A stretch of DNA of 6,869 bases from Candidatus Glassiibacteriota bacterium (GTDB lineage Bacteria; Gemmatimonadota; Glassbacteria; GWA2-58-10), in NCBI GenBank assembly GCA_030604975.1, contig JAUVUV010000117.1, positions 1-6,869 of the forward strand, in the 5' to 3' direction. Positions 1 to 6,626 of the stretch are shown here, piece after piece. Numbering within the stretch: the first letter of the stretch is position 1; every line of letters starts with the position of its first letter. Both the position numbers and the translations under genes were made by a program. The notes under the pieces were generated by a model, which saw only the letters and a list, made by a program, of their open reading frames with translations, ran no database searches and had not been told where the DNA came from.

Positions 1-752
1 GCCGGGGTACGCAGACCGATGGCGATATCATTGGTCAGGTTGTCTCCGGCCAGCCCGATCACGCTTGTGTAGCGGATGCTGCCGCGCGAGAAAAAGGCGA
101 TATCCGTGGTACCTCCGCCGATATCGAGAATCGCCACCCCAAGGTCTTTTTCATCTTCGGAAAGCACAGAATAACTCGCAGCAAGGGGTTCCAGCACAAG
201 GTCGTAGACCTCGAAACCGGCCCGGTGGATACTTTTCACTATGTTCTGGGCTGAGGCCACCGCGCCGGTGACAATATGCACCTCGGTTTCCAGCCTGATT
301 CCGCTCATCCCTACCGGATCACGGATCCCACGCTGGTCGTCCACGATAAATTCCTGAGGAATCACGTGAATTACCTCGCGTTCCATCGGGATATGCGTCG
401 CCTGGGCTGCCTCGATCACTCGCCGTACATCCTCTTTGGTGATATCCGAGTGCTCCCGGGAAACGGCGATAATGCCCTTGCTGTTAAGCGAGCGGATATG
501 GTCTCCGGCGATCCCAGCATATACTCCCTTAACCTCGACTCCGGCCATCAACTCGGCGTCCTCGATGGCCCTGGTGACCGACCGAACAGTTTTTTCAATA
601 TTCACTACCACTCCACGGCGCAGTCCGTCGCTCTTGGTAGTCCCCACGCCGACAATTTTTAGATTTTCCTCATCCTCGGCATACTCCGCGACTATCGCGC
701 ATATTTTTGTGGTTCCTATGTCGAGGCCAACTATTACATCGTCTTTTGCCAT
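1..752 (-). CDS. ftsA: Cell division protein FtsA, N-terminal 250 residues (3' end beyond the left edge)
   Basis: FtsA is an actin-like ATPase that tethers FtsZ to the inner face of the cytoplasmic membrane and recruits later divisome proteins. The reading frame is open from ATG at 752-750 to the window edge, giving 250 residues of a family of usually about 400-430. Visible landmarks are the phosphate-1 loop GLDIGTTK (residues 9-16), a region at about 84-162 matching the FtsA-specific 1C subdomain (with HVIPQEF at about 129-135 and DPVGMSGIRLE at about 145-155), and the phosphate-2 loop ILDIGGGTTDIA (208-219), followed by AGDNLTNDIA. The 1C subdomain in place of the actin 1B position separates FtsA from MreB and DnaK. 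The start is fixed by a perfect AGGAGG just upstream. The C-terminal amphipathic membrane helix would lie outside the window. It follows ftsQ after a 149-nt gap, in canonical order, so ftsZ is expected next. No frameshift is seen. Confidence 0.96.
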   Translation of the reverse strand, partial: MAKDDVIVGLDIGTTKICAIVAEYAEDEENLKIVGVGTTKSDGLRRGVVVNIEKTVRSVTRAIEDAELMAGVEVKGVYAGIAGDHIRSLNSKGIIAVSREHSDITKEDVRRVIEAAQATHIPMEREVIHVIPQEFIVDDQRGIRDPVGMSGIRLETEVHIVTGAVASAQNIVKSIHRAGFEVYDLVLEPLAASYSVLSEDEKDLGVAILDIGGGTTDIAFFSRGSIRYTSVIGLAGDNLTNDIAIGLRTP

Positions 753-901
753 CGGTCCTCCTAAAACGGTCGGCGAGGATAAGTTTTATTGATTCCGCCA
801 CGGGACTGCCGGCCGAATGTCTCCGAGCTCCAACCTCCCTGTCAGACGGGCGGATTAAGCGCTTCTTTAGATTGGATTAATTTGTTTTAGAACCTCAATA
901 T
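753..901 (-). other. ftsQ-ftsA intergenic region, possible ftsA promoter or leader
   Basis: This 149-nt stretch is the longest non-coding segment here. Its ftsQ-proximal part (about 865-901) is AT-rich and the middle is GC-rich. Two weak sigma70-like candidates can be seen on the minus strand. One is TTGAAT (905-900) with an 18-nt spacer to ATTAAT (881-876), 4/6 matches in each box. The other lies inside the end of ftsQ, with CTGAGT (949-944) and a 17-nt spacer to TATAAA (926-921), 3/6 and 5/6 matches. Neither is convincing alone. I see no GC-rich hairpin followed by a T-run, so no intrinsic terminator after ftsQ. An 8-bp palindrome AAGCGCTT (857-864) has unknown meaning. Extra promoters ahead of ftsA/ftsZ are known in other bacteria, and a role here is inferred from position. 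Confidence 0.35.
757..762 (-). promoter_or_regulatory. Strong ribosome binding site of ftsA
   Basis: On the minus strand AGGAGG lies 4 nt before the ATG (AGGAGG-ACCG-ATG). It is a full match to the anti-Shine-Dalgarno consensus and the strongest such site in the window. It decides the ftsA start and fits independent, efficient initiation on a gene that is not overlapped by its upstream neighbour. Confidence 0.8.
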
Positions 902-1705
902 TCAACCGTCTTTCCTGCTTTTTATAATGATTTGTCCATCGAAACTCAGATCGACCAGTTCGGGTATATCATGGTGTCCTGCAAGCTCTTCGAGCATCCA
1001 TTTCAGATAGTCTATGTTTTTTCGTTTGACCCACTTGCCCATTACCACCCTCAACCCCTGCTCCATCGTGACTAGCGTAATCTTGCCCTGGTCGTTGATT
1101 GCAAACTCGCTCATCCTGGACAACATCTCCGGAGCCAGCCTGTTGAAAGCCATTACCGCCTGAAGGAGTTGGCGGCCCTCTATGTTGAGCCGTATCCTGC
1201 TACTACCTTCCTCGTGATAGACCGCAACAGCACCGCGTGGCGTTATAATCGGCAGTTCAAAAGCGAGGCGACTGATATCCAGCGGGAGAACATAGCCCTC
1301 CGAGTCCACAGGCAGCAACTCGCCCACATTGGCCAGGGCAATCGGCCGGCGCTCCTCGATCTGGATTCGGATCCGATCAGGGAATCTTCTCAAACAGCGC
1401 ACCTTTTTGACAAAGGTATGCCTGGAAAGCTCGCTTTTTTCATCCTTCAGGTCCGAGAGTATACTTTGCCCCAGGAAAAGGCTACGGCAGAGCGAATCGA
1501 GGCTTGCCTCGGGAATAAACTCGGTCCGGTTTACATTGACCTCCTTGATTGTGAAATAACCGTTGATATCGAGCTTATAGGCCGCATAAGCCGAGCAGAC
1601 TGTGGCCAGAAGGAGGACAACCACCTTGAATCCGCTTCTCCTGCTGCGGTTTCTTTTTGCTGATGACGAATTCCTCAAAGCTTTGGACCTGTTTCTGGCT
1701 ACCAT
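902..1705 (-). CDS. ftsQ: Cell division protein FtsQ/DivIB
   Basis: FtsQ is a single-pass membrane protein that joins cytoplasmic and periplasmic parts of the divisome, mainly through the FtsB-FtsL pair. The 267-residue product (E. coli FtsQ has 276) has a short, strongly basic cytoplasmic tail (about 10 Lys/Arg in the first 27 residues) and one hydrophobic segment at about 28-43. A POTRA-like domain follows at about 51-120, ending in the family signature RFPDRIRIQIEERRP (107-121). The rest is a beta-rich domain to about 262, closing with VDLSFDGQIIIK (251-262), the strand region that in E. coli contacts FtsB. The topology is N-in/C-out. The ATG at 1705-1703 is preceded by GAGGG at good distance. 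It sits 39 nt after murB and 149 nt before ftsA. No ddl gene lies between murB and ftsQ, unlike in enterobacteria. Sequence conservation in this family is low, so the call rests on POTRA, topology and position. Confidence 0.92.
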   Translation of the reverse strand: MVARNRSKALRNSSSAKRNRSRRSGFKVVVLLLATVCSAYAAYKLDINGYFTIKEVNVNRTEFIPEASLDSLCRSLFLGQSILSDLKDEKSELSRHTFVKKVRCLRRFPDRIRIQIEERRPIALANVGELLPVDSEGYVLPLDISRLAFELPIITPRGAVAVYHEEGSSRIRLNIEGRQLLQAVMAFNRLAPEMLSRMSEFAINDQGKITLVTMEQGLRVVMGKWVKRKNIDYLKWMLEELAGHHDIPELVDLSFDGQIIIKSRKDG

Positions 1706-1744
1706 TTACACCCTCTGATTTAAGATTGAAGAATGATAATCAGG

Positions 1745-2701
1745 TTATTTGATAGTTGATATGGCATACGGCGCCAGATCTCCCAGTTCCTCTGCCGTAA
1801 ACCCGACAAGCCTCACCTCAGGCTCCAGGAGCACGCCGTAGCGCTCCTGCACGACTTGCCTGACATGTTTGATCAGTTCGAGGATATCAAGAGCGCTCGC
1901 GCCCTGGTTATTCTCAATAAACTGGGCATGTACCGGGCTGACCCGCGCTCCACCGATGTGGAGACCCTTTAGCCCGGCTTTATCGATAAGTTTGGCAGCA
2001 ATCTTGCCTGGCGGATTTTTAAAAGTCGAGCCGAAAGTACGCTCGCGCCAGGGATGTTTGAGTTTTCGCCCATTGGCTAAAGATTCGGCCCGCTCCGCCT
2101 GCCGGCGCGGATCACTCCCCGGTAGCCGGCGGAAGCAGAGCGAAGTAATCACTCCCGGTACGGGAGCCAGGCTGCTGCGGTATTTTTTCTGGATTGCGCT
2201 GCTGTTGAATGAGCGCCTTCTTCCCTTGGTGTCTACCATCCAGAGTGTTTCCACCAGGTCGCCGAGTTCTCTGATATGCGTTCCCGCATTCATCGCCGCA
2301 GCCCCACCCGCCGAGCCGGGTACTCCGCTTAATTCCTCGAATCCGGCGAATGAGTTCTCAATCGCTTTTTTCACCAGGCGGGCCAGCGGAACCGCCGCGC
2401 CGCAGCTAATCCTGTCTCCCTCCAGTCGCAGACGGCGAAAACCACATCCCAGGTGGATGATAACACCCGGGAAATCCCGGTCGCTGATCAGCAGGTTTGT
2501 GCCGCTTCCCAGGATAAAGAAAGGCCCTTTTATCAGTTTCATCGCCTTTTTCAGCGCGCCGACCCGCGCGACCGAAACATAGATTTTCGTCCTGCCACCG
2601 GTACCGATAGAGGTAAGACGGGAGAGAGAATAATTTTTTCTAATCTCCAGACCATCAATTTCCGACAACGATTCACCCGATTTTTCAAGCTCTTTATTCA
2701 A
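1745..2701 (-). CDS. murB: UDP-N-acetylenolpyruvoylglucosamine reductase MurB
   Basis: MurB is a cytoplasmic FAD enzyme that uses NADPH to reduce UDP-GlcNAc-enolpyruvate to UDP-MurNAc, the substrate of MurC encoded next door. The product has 318 residues. Seen are the FAD-binding loop GSGTNLLISD (65-74), the glycine-rich GVPGSAGGAAAMNAG (126-140), KKYRSS with the conserved Arg at 175, GSTFKNP (224-230) with the presumed proton-donor Ser225, and LEPEVRLVG (292-300) with the presumed catalytic Glu295. The length and the direct run from MNAG to the later motifs fit the shorter type II MurB rather than the E. coli type I form. The N-terminal loop reads SIGTGGRTK (31-39) where many homologues have TTF-x-x-GG, a mild divergence. 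The start is TTG at 2701-2699, overlapping the murC stop in TTGA. No in-frame ATG occurs before codon 54, which would remove part of the FAD domain. Confidence 0.95.
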   Translation of the reverse strand: MNKELEKSGESLSEIDGLEIRKNYSLSRLTSIGTGGRTKIYVSVARVGALKKAMKLIKGPFFILGSGTNLLISDRDFPGVIIHLGCGFRRLRLEGDRISCGAAVPLARLVKKAIENSFAGFEELSGVPGSAGGAAAMNAGTHIRELGDLVETLWMVDTKGRRRSFNSSAIQKKYRSSLAPVPGVITSLCFRRLPGSDPRRQAERAESLANGRKLKHPWRERTFGSTFKNPPGKIAAKLIDKAGLKGLHIGGARVSPVHAQFIENNQGASALDILELIKHVRQVVQERYGVLLEPEVRLVGFTAEELGDLAPYAISTIK

Positions 2702-4092
2702 TTATCCTCTCTCCCGAGAATTTCGAGAAGTTTATCCCCGACACGGTTTATGTCGCCGGCACCCAGGGTGACCACTATATCCCCGGGCTTTGATAGCTTG
2801 GCCAAAGACTCGGCCAGGGTTTCCTTGTCCGGGTGAAAAATCACCTGGCGGTGTCCGTGATCACGAGCTGAATCGGCTATCATTTGCCCGCTCACCCCCA
2901 TGATCGGTTTCTCCCGGGCACCGTAGATTTCTGTGACCACAAGCACATCAGACTGAAAGAGCGAGCTGCCGAACTGGGTGGCCAGGTCCCTGGTACGCGA
3001 ATAAAGGTGTGGCTGGAACACCGCAACTATGCGCCGGGTCCACCCTTTTTTGATTGCTTCGAGAGTCGCCTTGATCTCGGTGGGGTGATGGGCGTAATCG
3101 TCAACAATCATGCGGCCTGCAACCTCGCCCTTGGTCTCGCATCGCCGGTGAACACCCGTGAATTCAGCCAGGGCTGCGGCGATTTTCTCAAATGGTACTC
3201 CGAATTCCAGGCCCACTGCCACTGCGGCCAGGGCGTTTTCGATATTGTGCTTACCGGGGACCTGCAAGCGCAATTGGCCAAGTTTTTTGCCCAGATAGCT
3301 GACCACCGATCCGGTTCTTCCCTCGATGTAAGTGATTTCCGTTACCTGAAGGTCTGCCTGGGCGCTTTCCCCGTAGGTTAAAAGCCTGCGCTCGATACGC
3401 GGGATGATCGAAACCAGCGGCCTGTCGTCTATACAGGCCACCACTGTTCCATAGAATGGAACCTTGTTGGCAAACTGGATGAAAGCCTCCATGATTTCAT
3501 CCAGGCTCCCATAGCAATCAAGATGGTCTGTATCGATATTTGTAATAACAGCAATTGAAGGGCTGAGGTGAAGAAACGAGCGGTCGAACTCGTCCGCCTC
3601 GGCCACGAAAAGCTCGCTCGCACCTCTTTTCGCGTGGCGTCCCAGGGAGCGCAGCCGGCCGCCCACGACCACTGTCGGATCGAGGCCTGCCTGTTCGAGA
3701 ACAAACCCGGTCATTGAGGTAGTAGTGGTTTTTCCGTGGGTGCCGGCCACGGCGATACCGTATTTCATCCGCATCAGCTCGGCCAGCATCTCTGCTCTGC
3801 GGATGACCGGGATCATCTTGGCCCGCGCCTCGAGTACCTCGACATTGTCATCACGTACTGCCGATGAGGTAACCACTACATCGGCCCCGGCAATATGCTC
3901 CGGTTTGTGACCGATAAAAACTCTGGCCCCCAGCCGGGCGATTCTTTCGGTGGTGGGGCTTGAAACCAGGTCGCTGCCGGAGACCTGGTAACCGTCATCC
4001 AGCAGAACCTCCGCAATACCGCACATCCCGGTTCCCCCGATACCGACCAGGTGTATTTTTTTTACCTTGCTATACATGTCGTACTTAGCCAT
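2698..4092 (-). CDS. murC: UDP-N-acetylmuramate--L-alanine ligase MurC
   Basis: MurC adds L-alanine to UDP-MurNAc with ATP, the first amino-acid step of the peptidoglycan stem peptide, in the cytoplasm. The product is full length at 464 residues. The N-terminal UDP-binding Rossmann part shows HLVGIGGTGMCGIA (14-27). The central ATPase domain has the P-loop GTHGKTTTT (117-125), EADEFDRSF (165-173) and NIDTDHLDCYG (185-195). The C-terminal domain has the MurC signatures HRRCE (315-319), DDYAHHPTEI (331-340) and QPHLYSRT (360-367). DDYAHHPTE distinguishes MurC from MurD/E/F (Mpl shares the fold, but its gene does not usually sit here). The ATG at 4092-4090 has GGAG with a 7-nt spacer, and the gene overlaps the ftsW stop by 8 nt. 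Codon 6 is also ATG, so a start five residues later is possible but has no better ribosome site. murG, normally between ftsW and murC, is absent. Confidence 0.97.
   Translation of the reverse strand: MAKYDMYSKVKKIHLVGIGGTGMCGIAEVLLDDGYQVSGSDLVSSPTTERIARLGARVFIGHKPEHIAGADVVVTSSAVRDDNVEVLEARAKMIPVIRRAEMLAELMRMKYGIAVAGTHGKTTTTSMTGFVLEQAGLDPTVVVGGRLRSLGRHAKRGASELFVAEADEFDRSFLHLSPSIAVITNIDTDHLDCYGSLDEIMEAFIQFANKVPFYGTVVACIDDRPLVSIIPRIERRLLTYGESAQADLQVTEITYIEGRTGSVVSYLGKKLGQLRLQVPGKHNIENALAAVAVGLEFGVPFEKIAAALAEFTGVHRRCETKGEVAGRMIVDDYAHHPTEIKATLEAIKKGWTRRIVAVFQPHLYSRTRDLATQFGSSLFQSDVLVVTEIYGAREKPIMGVSGQMIADSARDHGHRQVIFHPDKETLAESLAKLSKPGDIVVTLGAGDINRVGDKLLEILGREDN
2699..2715 (-). promoter_or_regulatory. 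TTG start and ribosome binding site of murB, overlapping the murC stop
   Basis: The junction reads GGGAGAGAGGATAATTGA on the minus strand (2715-2698). TGA ends murC, and TTG, sharing two of its bases, starts murB. The purine-rich GGGAGAGAGG just upstream gives a usable Shine-Dalgarno at about 4-9 nt spacing. The arrangement suggests termination-reinitiation coupling, and the weak start codon would set MurB below MurC in output; both are inferences. Confidence 0.6.
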
Positions 4093-5221
4093 TTGCCGGC
4101 TCCGAACTCCTGCGGCTGATATTGTCCAGGATACCCACAGCCCAGAATGTAGTCACGAGGTTGGTACCCCCGTAGCTGAAAAATGGCAGTGGAAGCCCCG
4201 TGGTTGGTGCAAGCCCGGATGCGACCGCCATATTAAGGATTGCCGTAGTAAATATCATCAGAGTCAGACCCGAGGCGAGGAGAAACCCGTAATAGTCCGG
4301 CGATCCCCTGGCGATCTTAAAACCCAGGAAAGACAGCCAGCAGAATGTTCCCACAACCACAGTCGTCCCCAGGAAACCGAGTTCTTCCCCGAGAATGGCG
4401 AAGATAAAATCGGTGTGGGCCGCGGGCAGGAAAAAAAATTTCTGTCTGCTCTGACCCAGTCCAACCCCGGAGATTCCTCCTGAACCCAGTGCCAGTTTGC
4501 TCTGGTAGGCCTGATAACCGATACCGGATTTGTCCGCTTCGCCCTCGAAGAAGCTGGTCAGCCTTTCACTTCGGTAGTCGACCTTCATTACATACATGTA
4601 GGTCATTAAAGGCAGTAGCAGAAGTGCCAGCATAATCAGGTGCGTGGGCCTGACCCCCCCGATGAAACCGGTAAGGAAAACCAGGGCCAGGATTATCGCT
4701 GCCATGCTGAGATCAGGCTGCTTGAGCACCAGAAGGAAAAAGATACCCACAACGATGACAAAGGGGATGAATCCCTGGGAGAAATTGCGGATTACCTCCT
4801 TTTTGCGCACGAGATAACCTGCGGACCAGCAGATCAGGAAAAATTTTGCCAGCTCCGAGGGCTGGAAAGAAAACCATCCCAGGTGCACCCAGCGCCTGGC
4901 CCCGCCGATTACCGGAGCCAGTGATTTCGACCCCGGCAGCAAGCAGATAACGAGGAAAACCGCGATTGCCAGGAGTGCGAAAAAACTTAACGGGCGAATC
5001 CGGTGGTAATCGACCCGCGAGGCGGCCAACATCACCACCACTCCCAGAAGAACACGCACTGTCTGTTTCCGAACGTAGGCGAAGCTGGAGAGGTTTTCTG
5101 CCAGAGCGCTGATACTGGTGGCGCTCAGAATCATTATTATTCCTGAGATGGCAAGCAGAAGGGCAGCCAGTATCAGGCGGGAACCATATATTGACGGGTC
5201 TTTTTTCTTAGTGCGGACCAT
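4085..5221 (-). CDS. ftsW: Septal peptidoglycan glycosyltransferase FtsW (SEDS family)
   Basis: FtsW is a polytopic membrane enzyme that polymerises lipid II into glycan strands at the septum together with a class B PBP (FtsI). The 378 residues hold about ten hydrophobic segments after a short basic N-terminus (KKK at 5-7). SEDS motifs are GGARRWVHLG (106-115), FQPSELAKF (119-127), KQPDLS (167-172), AAHTDFIFAILGEELG (267-282) with the presumed catalytic Asp271 in the large extracytoplasmic loop, and LPLPFFSYGGTN (343-354). Position between murD and murC supports FtsW rather than the elongation paralogue RodA. The ATG at 5221-5219 lies 14 nt inside the end of murD, with GAGG 10 nt upstream. 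A run of eight U in the message (4438-4431) encodes part of KFFFLP, a normal FtsW sequence, so the frame is intact. Confidence 0.95.
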   Translation of the reverse strand: MVRTKKKDPSIYGSRLILAALLLAISGIIMILSATSISALAENLSSFAYVRKQTVRVLLGVVVMLAASRVDYHRIRPLSFFALLAIAVFLVICLLPGSKSLAPVIGGARRWVHLGWFSFQPSELAKFFLICWSAGYLVRKKEVIRNFSQGFIPFVIVVGIFFLLVLKQPDLSMAAIILALVFLTGFIGGVRPTHLIMLALLLLPLMTYMYVMKVDYRSERLTSFFEGEADKSGIGYQAYQSKLALGSGGISGVGLGQSRQKFFFLPAAHTDFIFAILGEELGFLGTTVVVGTFCWLSFLGFKIARGSPDYYGFLLASGLTLMIFTTAILNMAVASGLAPTTGLPLPFFSYGGTNLVTTFWAVGILDNISRRSSEPANG

Positions 5222-6626
5222 AGCCGCTCATCCTCAGCACGATATTTTTAAAAACCTCGCCGCGATGTTCATAATCAGTAAACATGTCGAAACTCGAACA
5301 GCCTGGTGAAAGCAGCACCGTGTCCCCGGCCTGTGCGGCCTCCCTGGCCCTGGCTACCGCCTGTTCCAGGCCCGGGACAAGTTCTACACGGCAGGAGGAG
5401 CCGAGTTCGCGGGCGATTATTTCGGCAGCCTCCCCGAGAGCGATTAACCGGCGCGCCTTCAGACGAAGCTCGGTTTCAAGGGGCTTGAAACTCGCGCCCT
5501 TATGGCGGCCGCCCATAATCAGCACAAGAGGGCCGGAGAAACTTTGAAGCGCCCTCAGCACCGATTCCACCGTTGTTGCCTTGGAATCATTTACCCAGGT
5601 AACACCCTCTGCGTCGGCCACAGTTTCGAGCCTGTGAGGAAGACCGGTAAATGACTTCACTCCCTGCGTTATCGCTTCCACCGGTGCGCCGCAGGCGGTG
5701 GCTGCGCAGGCGGCGGCTAAAATGTTCTCCAGGTTGTGGTAGCCGCGCAGTTTGATCTCGTTGAATCCGACCACTCGAACTGCGTCGCCCTTTTCCAGCT
5801 GCAGCCAGACTGCTTCGTCTTTTACAAACGCCAAACTCTTATCTGAATTTTTCGAGCCGAACCAGACCACCGGACATTTGACAGTACCCTGAGCACGAAG
5901 TTCGATCTCAGGATCGTCGGCGTTAAGGATGGCAAGGTCATTTTCATTCATGTTTTCGAACAGCCGGAATTTGGCCGAATAGTATTCATCGACCGAACCG
6001 TAACGCTCAAGGTGGTCAGGTGAGAGGTTGAGCAGTATCCCGATCTGCGGGTGAAAGCTTTTTACCGTATGGAGTTGGAAACTGCTTATCTCGATCACGA
6101 GCACTATTTCATCCTTTAGTTCCTTCACTGCCAGGCAGAACGGCCTGCCGATATTTCCGGCCACCTGGCAACGGATCCCCGCAGCCTGAAGGATCCCTCC
6201 GATAAGGCTCGCCGTGGTTGTTTTTCCGTTCGTTCCGGTAACAGCCACTGTTGGCAGGGGAGAGAACCAGTAAGCCAGCTCCACCTCGCTGAAAACCGGA
6301 ATATCTTTTATTTCAATCCTTTGCAGAAGTTCCATTCGGTCATCGATGCCCGGGCTGATAACGATAAAATCACTGTCAGCCAGGCGGGCTGGATCATGCC
6401 CGCCGAGATTGACCTGTGCGCCGAGTTCGATAACCGCTTGGCAGTCTTTTCTCACCATATCGTCATCCCGCGAGTCCGAGAGGTAAACCCTGTAATCCCG
6501 GTTAAGCAGAAGATGGGCCGCGGCGATCCCGCTTCTTCCTGCACCTAGCACGGAGGCTGCTGCCGGGGGGGATATCAAAGGTTTTATTCTCTCTGGCCGA
6601 TGCAATCGCATTCCGGCTCTGTTCAT
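5208..6626 (-). CDS. murD: UDP-N-acetylmuramoyl-L-alanine--D-glutamate ligase MurD
   Basis: MurD adds D-glutamate to UDP-MurNAc-L-Ala with ATP in the cytoplasm. The product has 472 residues, slightly longer than E. coli MurD (438). An N-terminal Rossmann-like domain begins ASVLGAGRSGIAAAHLL (24-40) and includes SPGID (91-95). The ATPase domain has GTNGKTT (131-137), EISSFQL (179-185), SPDHLERY (202-209) with His205, and YSAKFRLFEN (216-225), where Lys219 matches the carbamylated lysine. The C-terminal domain has HRLE (331-334), WVNDSKATT (344-352), GGRHKG (372-377) and LLSPGCSSFDMF (438-449), all typical of MurD. The ATG at 6626-6624 shares ATGA with the murF stop. It gives a roughly 20-residue leader before the Rossmann fold, and the nearest GGAG is 11 nt away, so ATG at codon 6 is a plausible alternative. 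mraY, usually between murF and murD, is absent. Confidence 0.96.
   Translation of the reverse strand: MNRAGMRLHRPERIKPLISPPAAASVLGAGRSGIAAAHLLLNRDYRVYLSDSRDDDMVRKDCQAVIELGAQVNLGGHDPARLADSDFIVISPGIDDRMELLQRIEIKDIPVFSEVELAYWFSPLPTVAVTGTNGKTTTASLIGGILQAAGIRCQVAGNIGRPFCLAVKELKDEIVLVIEISSFQLHTVKSFHPQIGILLNLSPDHLERYGSVDEYYSAKFRLFENMNENDLAILNADDPEIELRAQGTVKCPVVWFGSKNSDKSLAFVKDEAVWLQLEKGDAVRVVGFNEIKLRGYHNLENILAAACAATACGAPVEAITQGVKSFTGLPHRLETVADAEGVTWVNDSKATTVESVLRALQSFSGPLVLIMGGRHKGASFKPLETELRLKARRLIALGEAAEIIARELGSSCRVELVPGLEQAVARAREAAQAGDTVLLSPGCSSFDMFTDYEHRGEVFKNIVLRMSGYGPH

Noticed and set aside
276..662. Long plus-strand open frames opposite ftsA, and similar ones opposite ftsQ (1169-1663), murB (1869-2582), murC (2884-3381) and ftsW (4067-4483)
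   Set aside because: They lie antisense to clearly recognised conserved genes, have no family motifs and no consistent ribosome sites. They are explained by codon bias of the real genes.
794..854. Inverted repeat TCCGCC/GGCGGA in the ftsQ-ftsA gap
   Set aside because: A 6-bp stem with a 49-nt loop and no supporting inner pairing is expected by chance in GC-rich sequence.
1715..1743. Inverted repeat CTGATT/AATCAG in the murB-ftsQ gap
   Set aside because: The stem is only 6 bp, AT-rich, with a 17-nt loop and no following T-run, so it is neither a convincing terminator nor an operator.
23..1887. GATATC hexamer occurs about seven times in the left part of the window, four of them in ftsA
   Set aside because: The sites are irregularly spaced and lie in coding sequence, where most encode Asp-Ile or fall in other frames of favoured codons. 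There is no spacing or context suggesting a functional repeat.
4431..4441. Possible sequencing frameshift at the 8-base homopolymer in ftsW
   Set aside because: The frame runs intact through the conserved KFFFLPAAHTDFIFA region on both sides, so no indel is needed.
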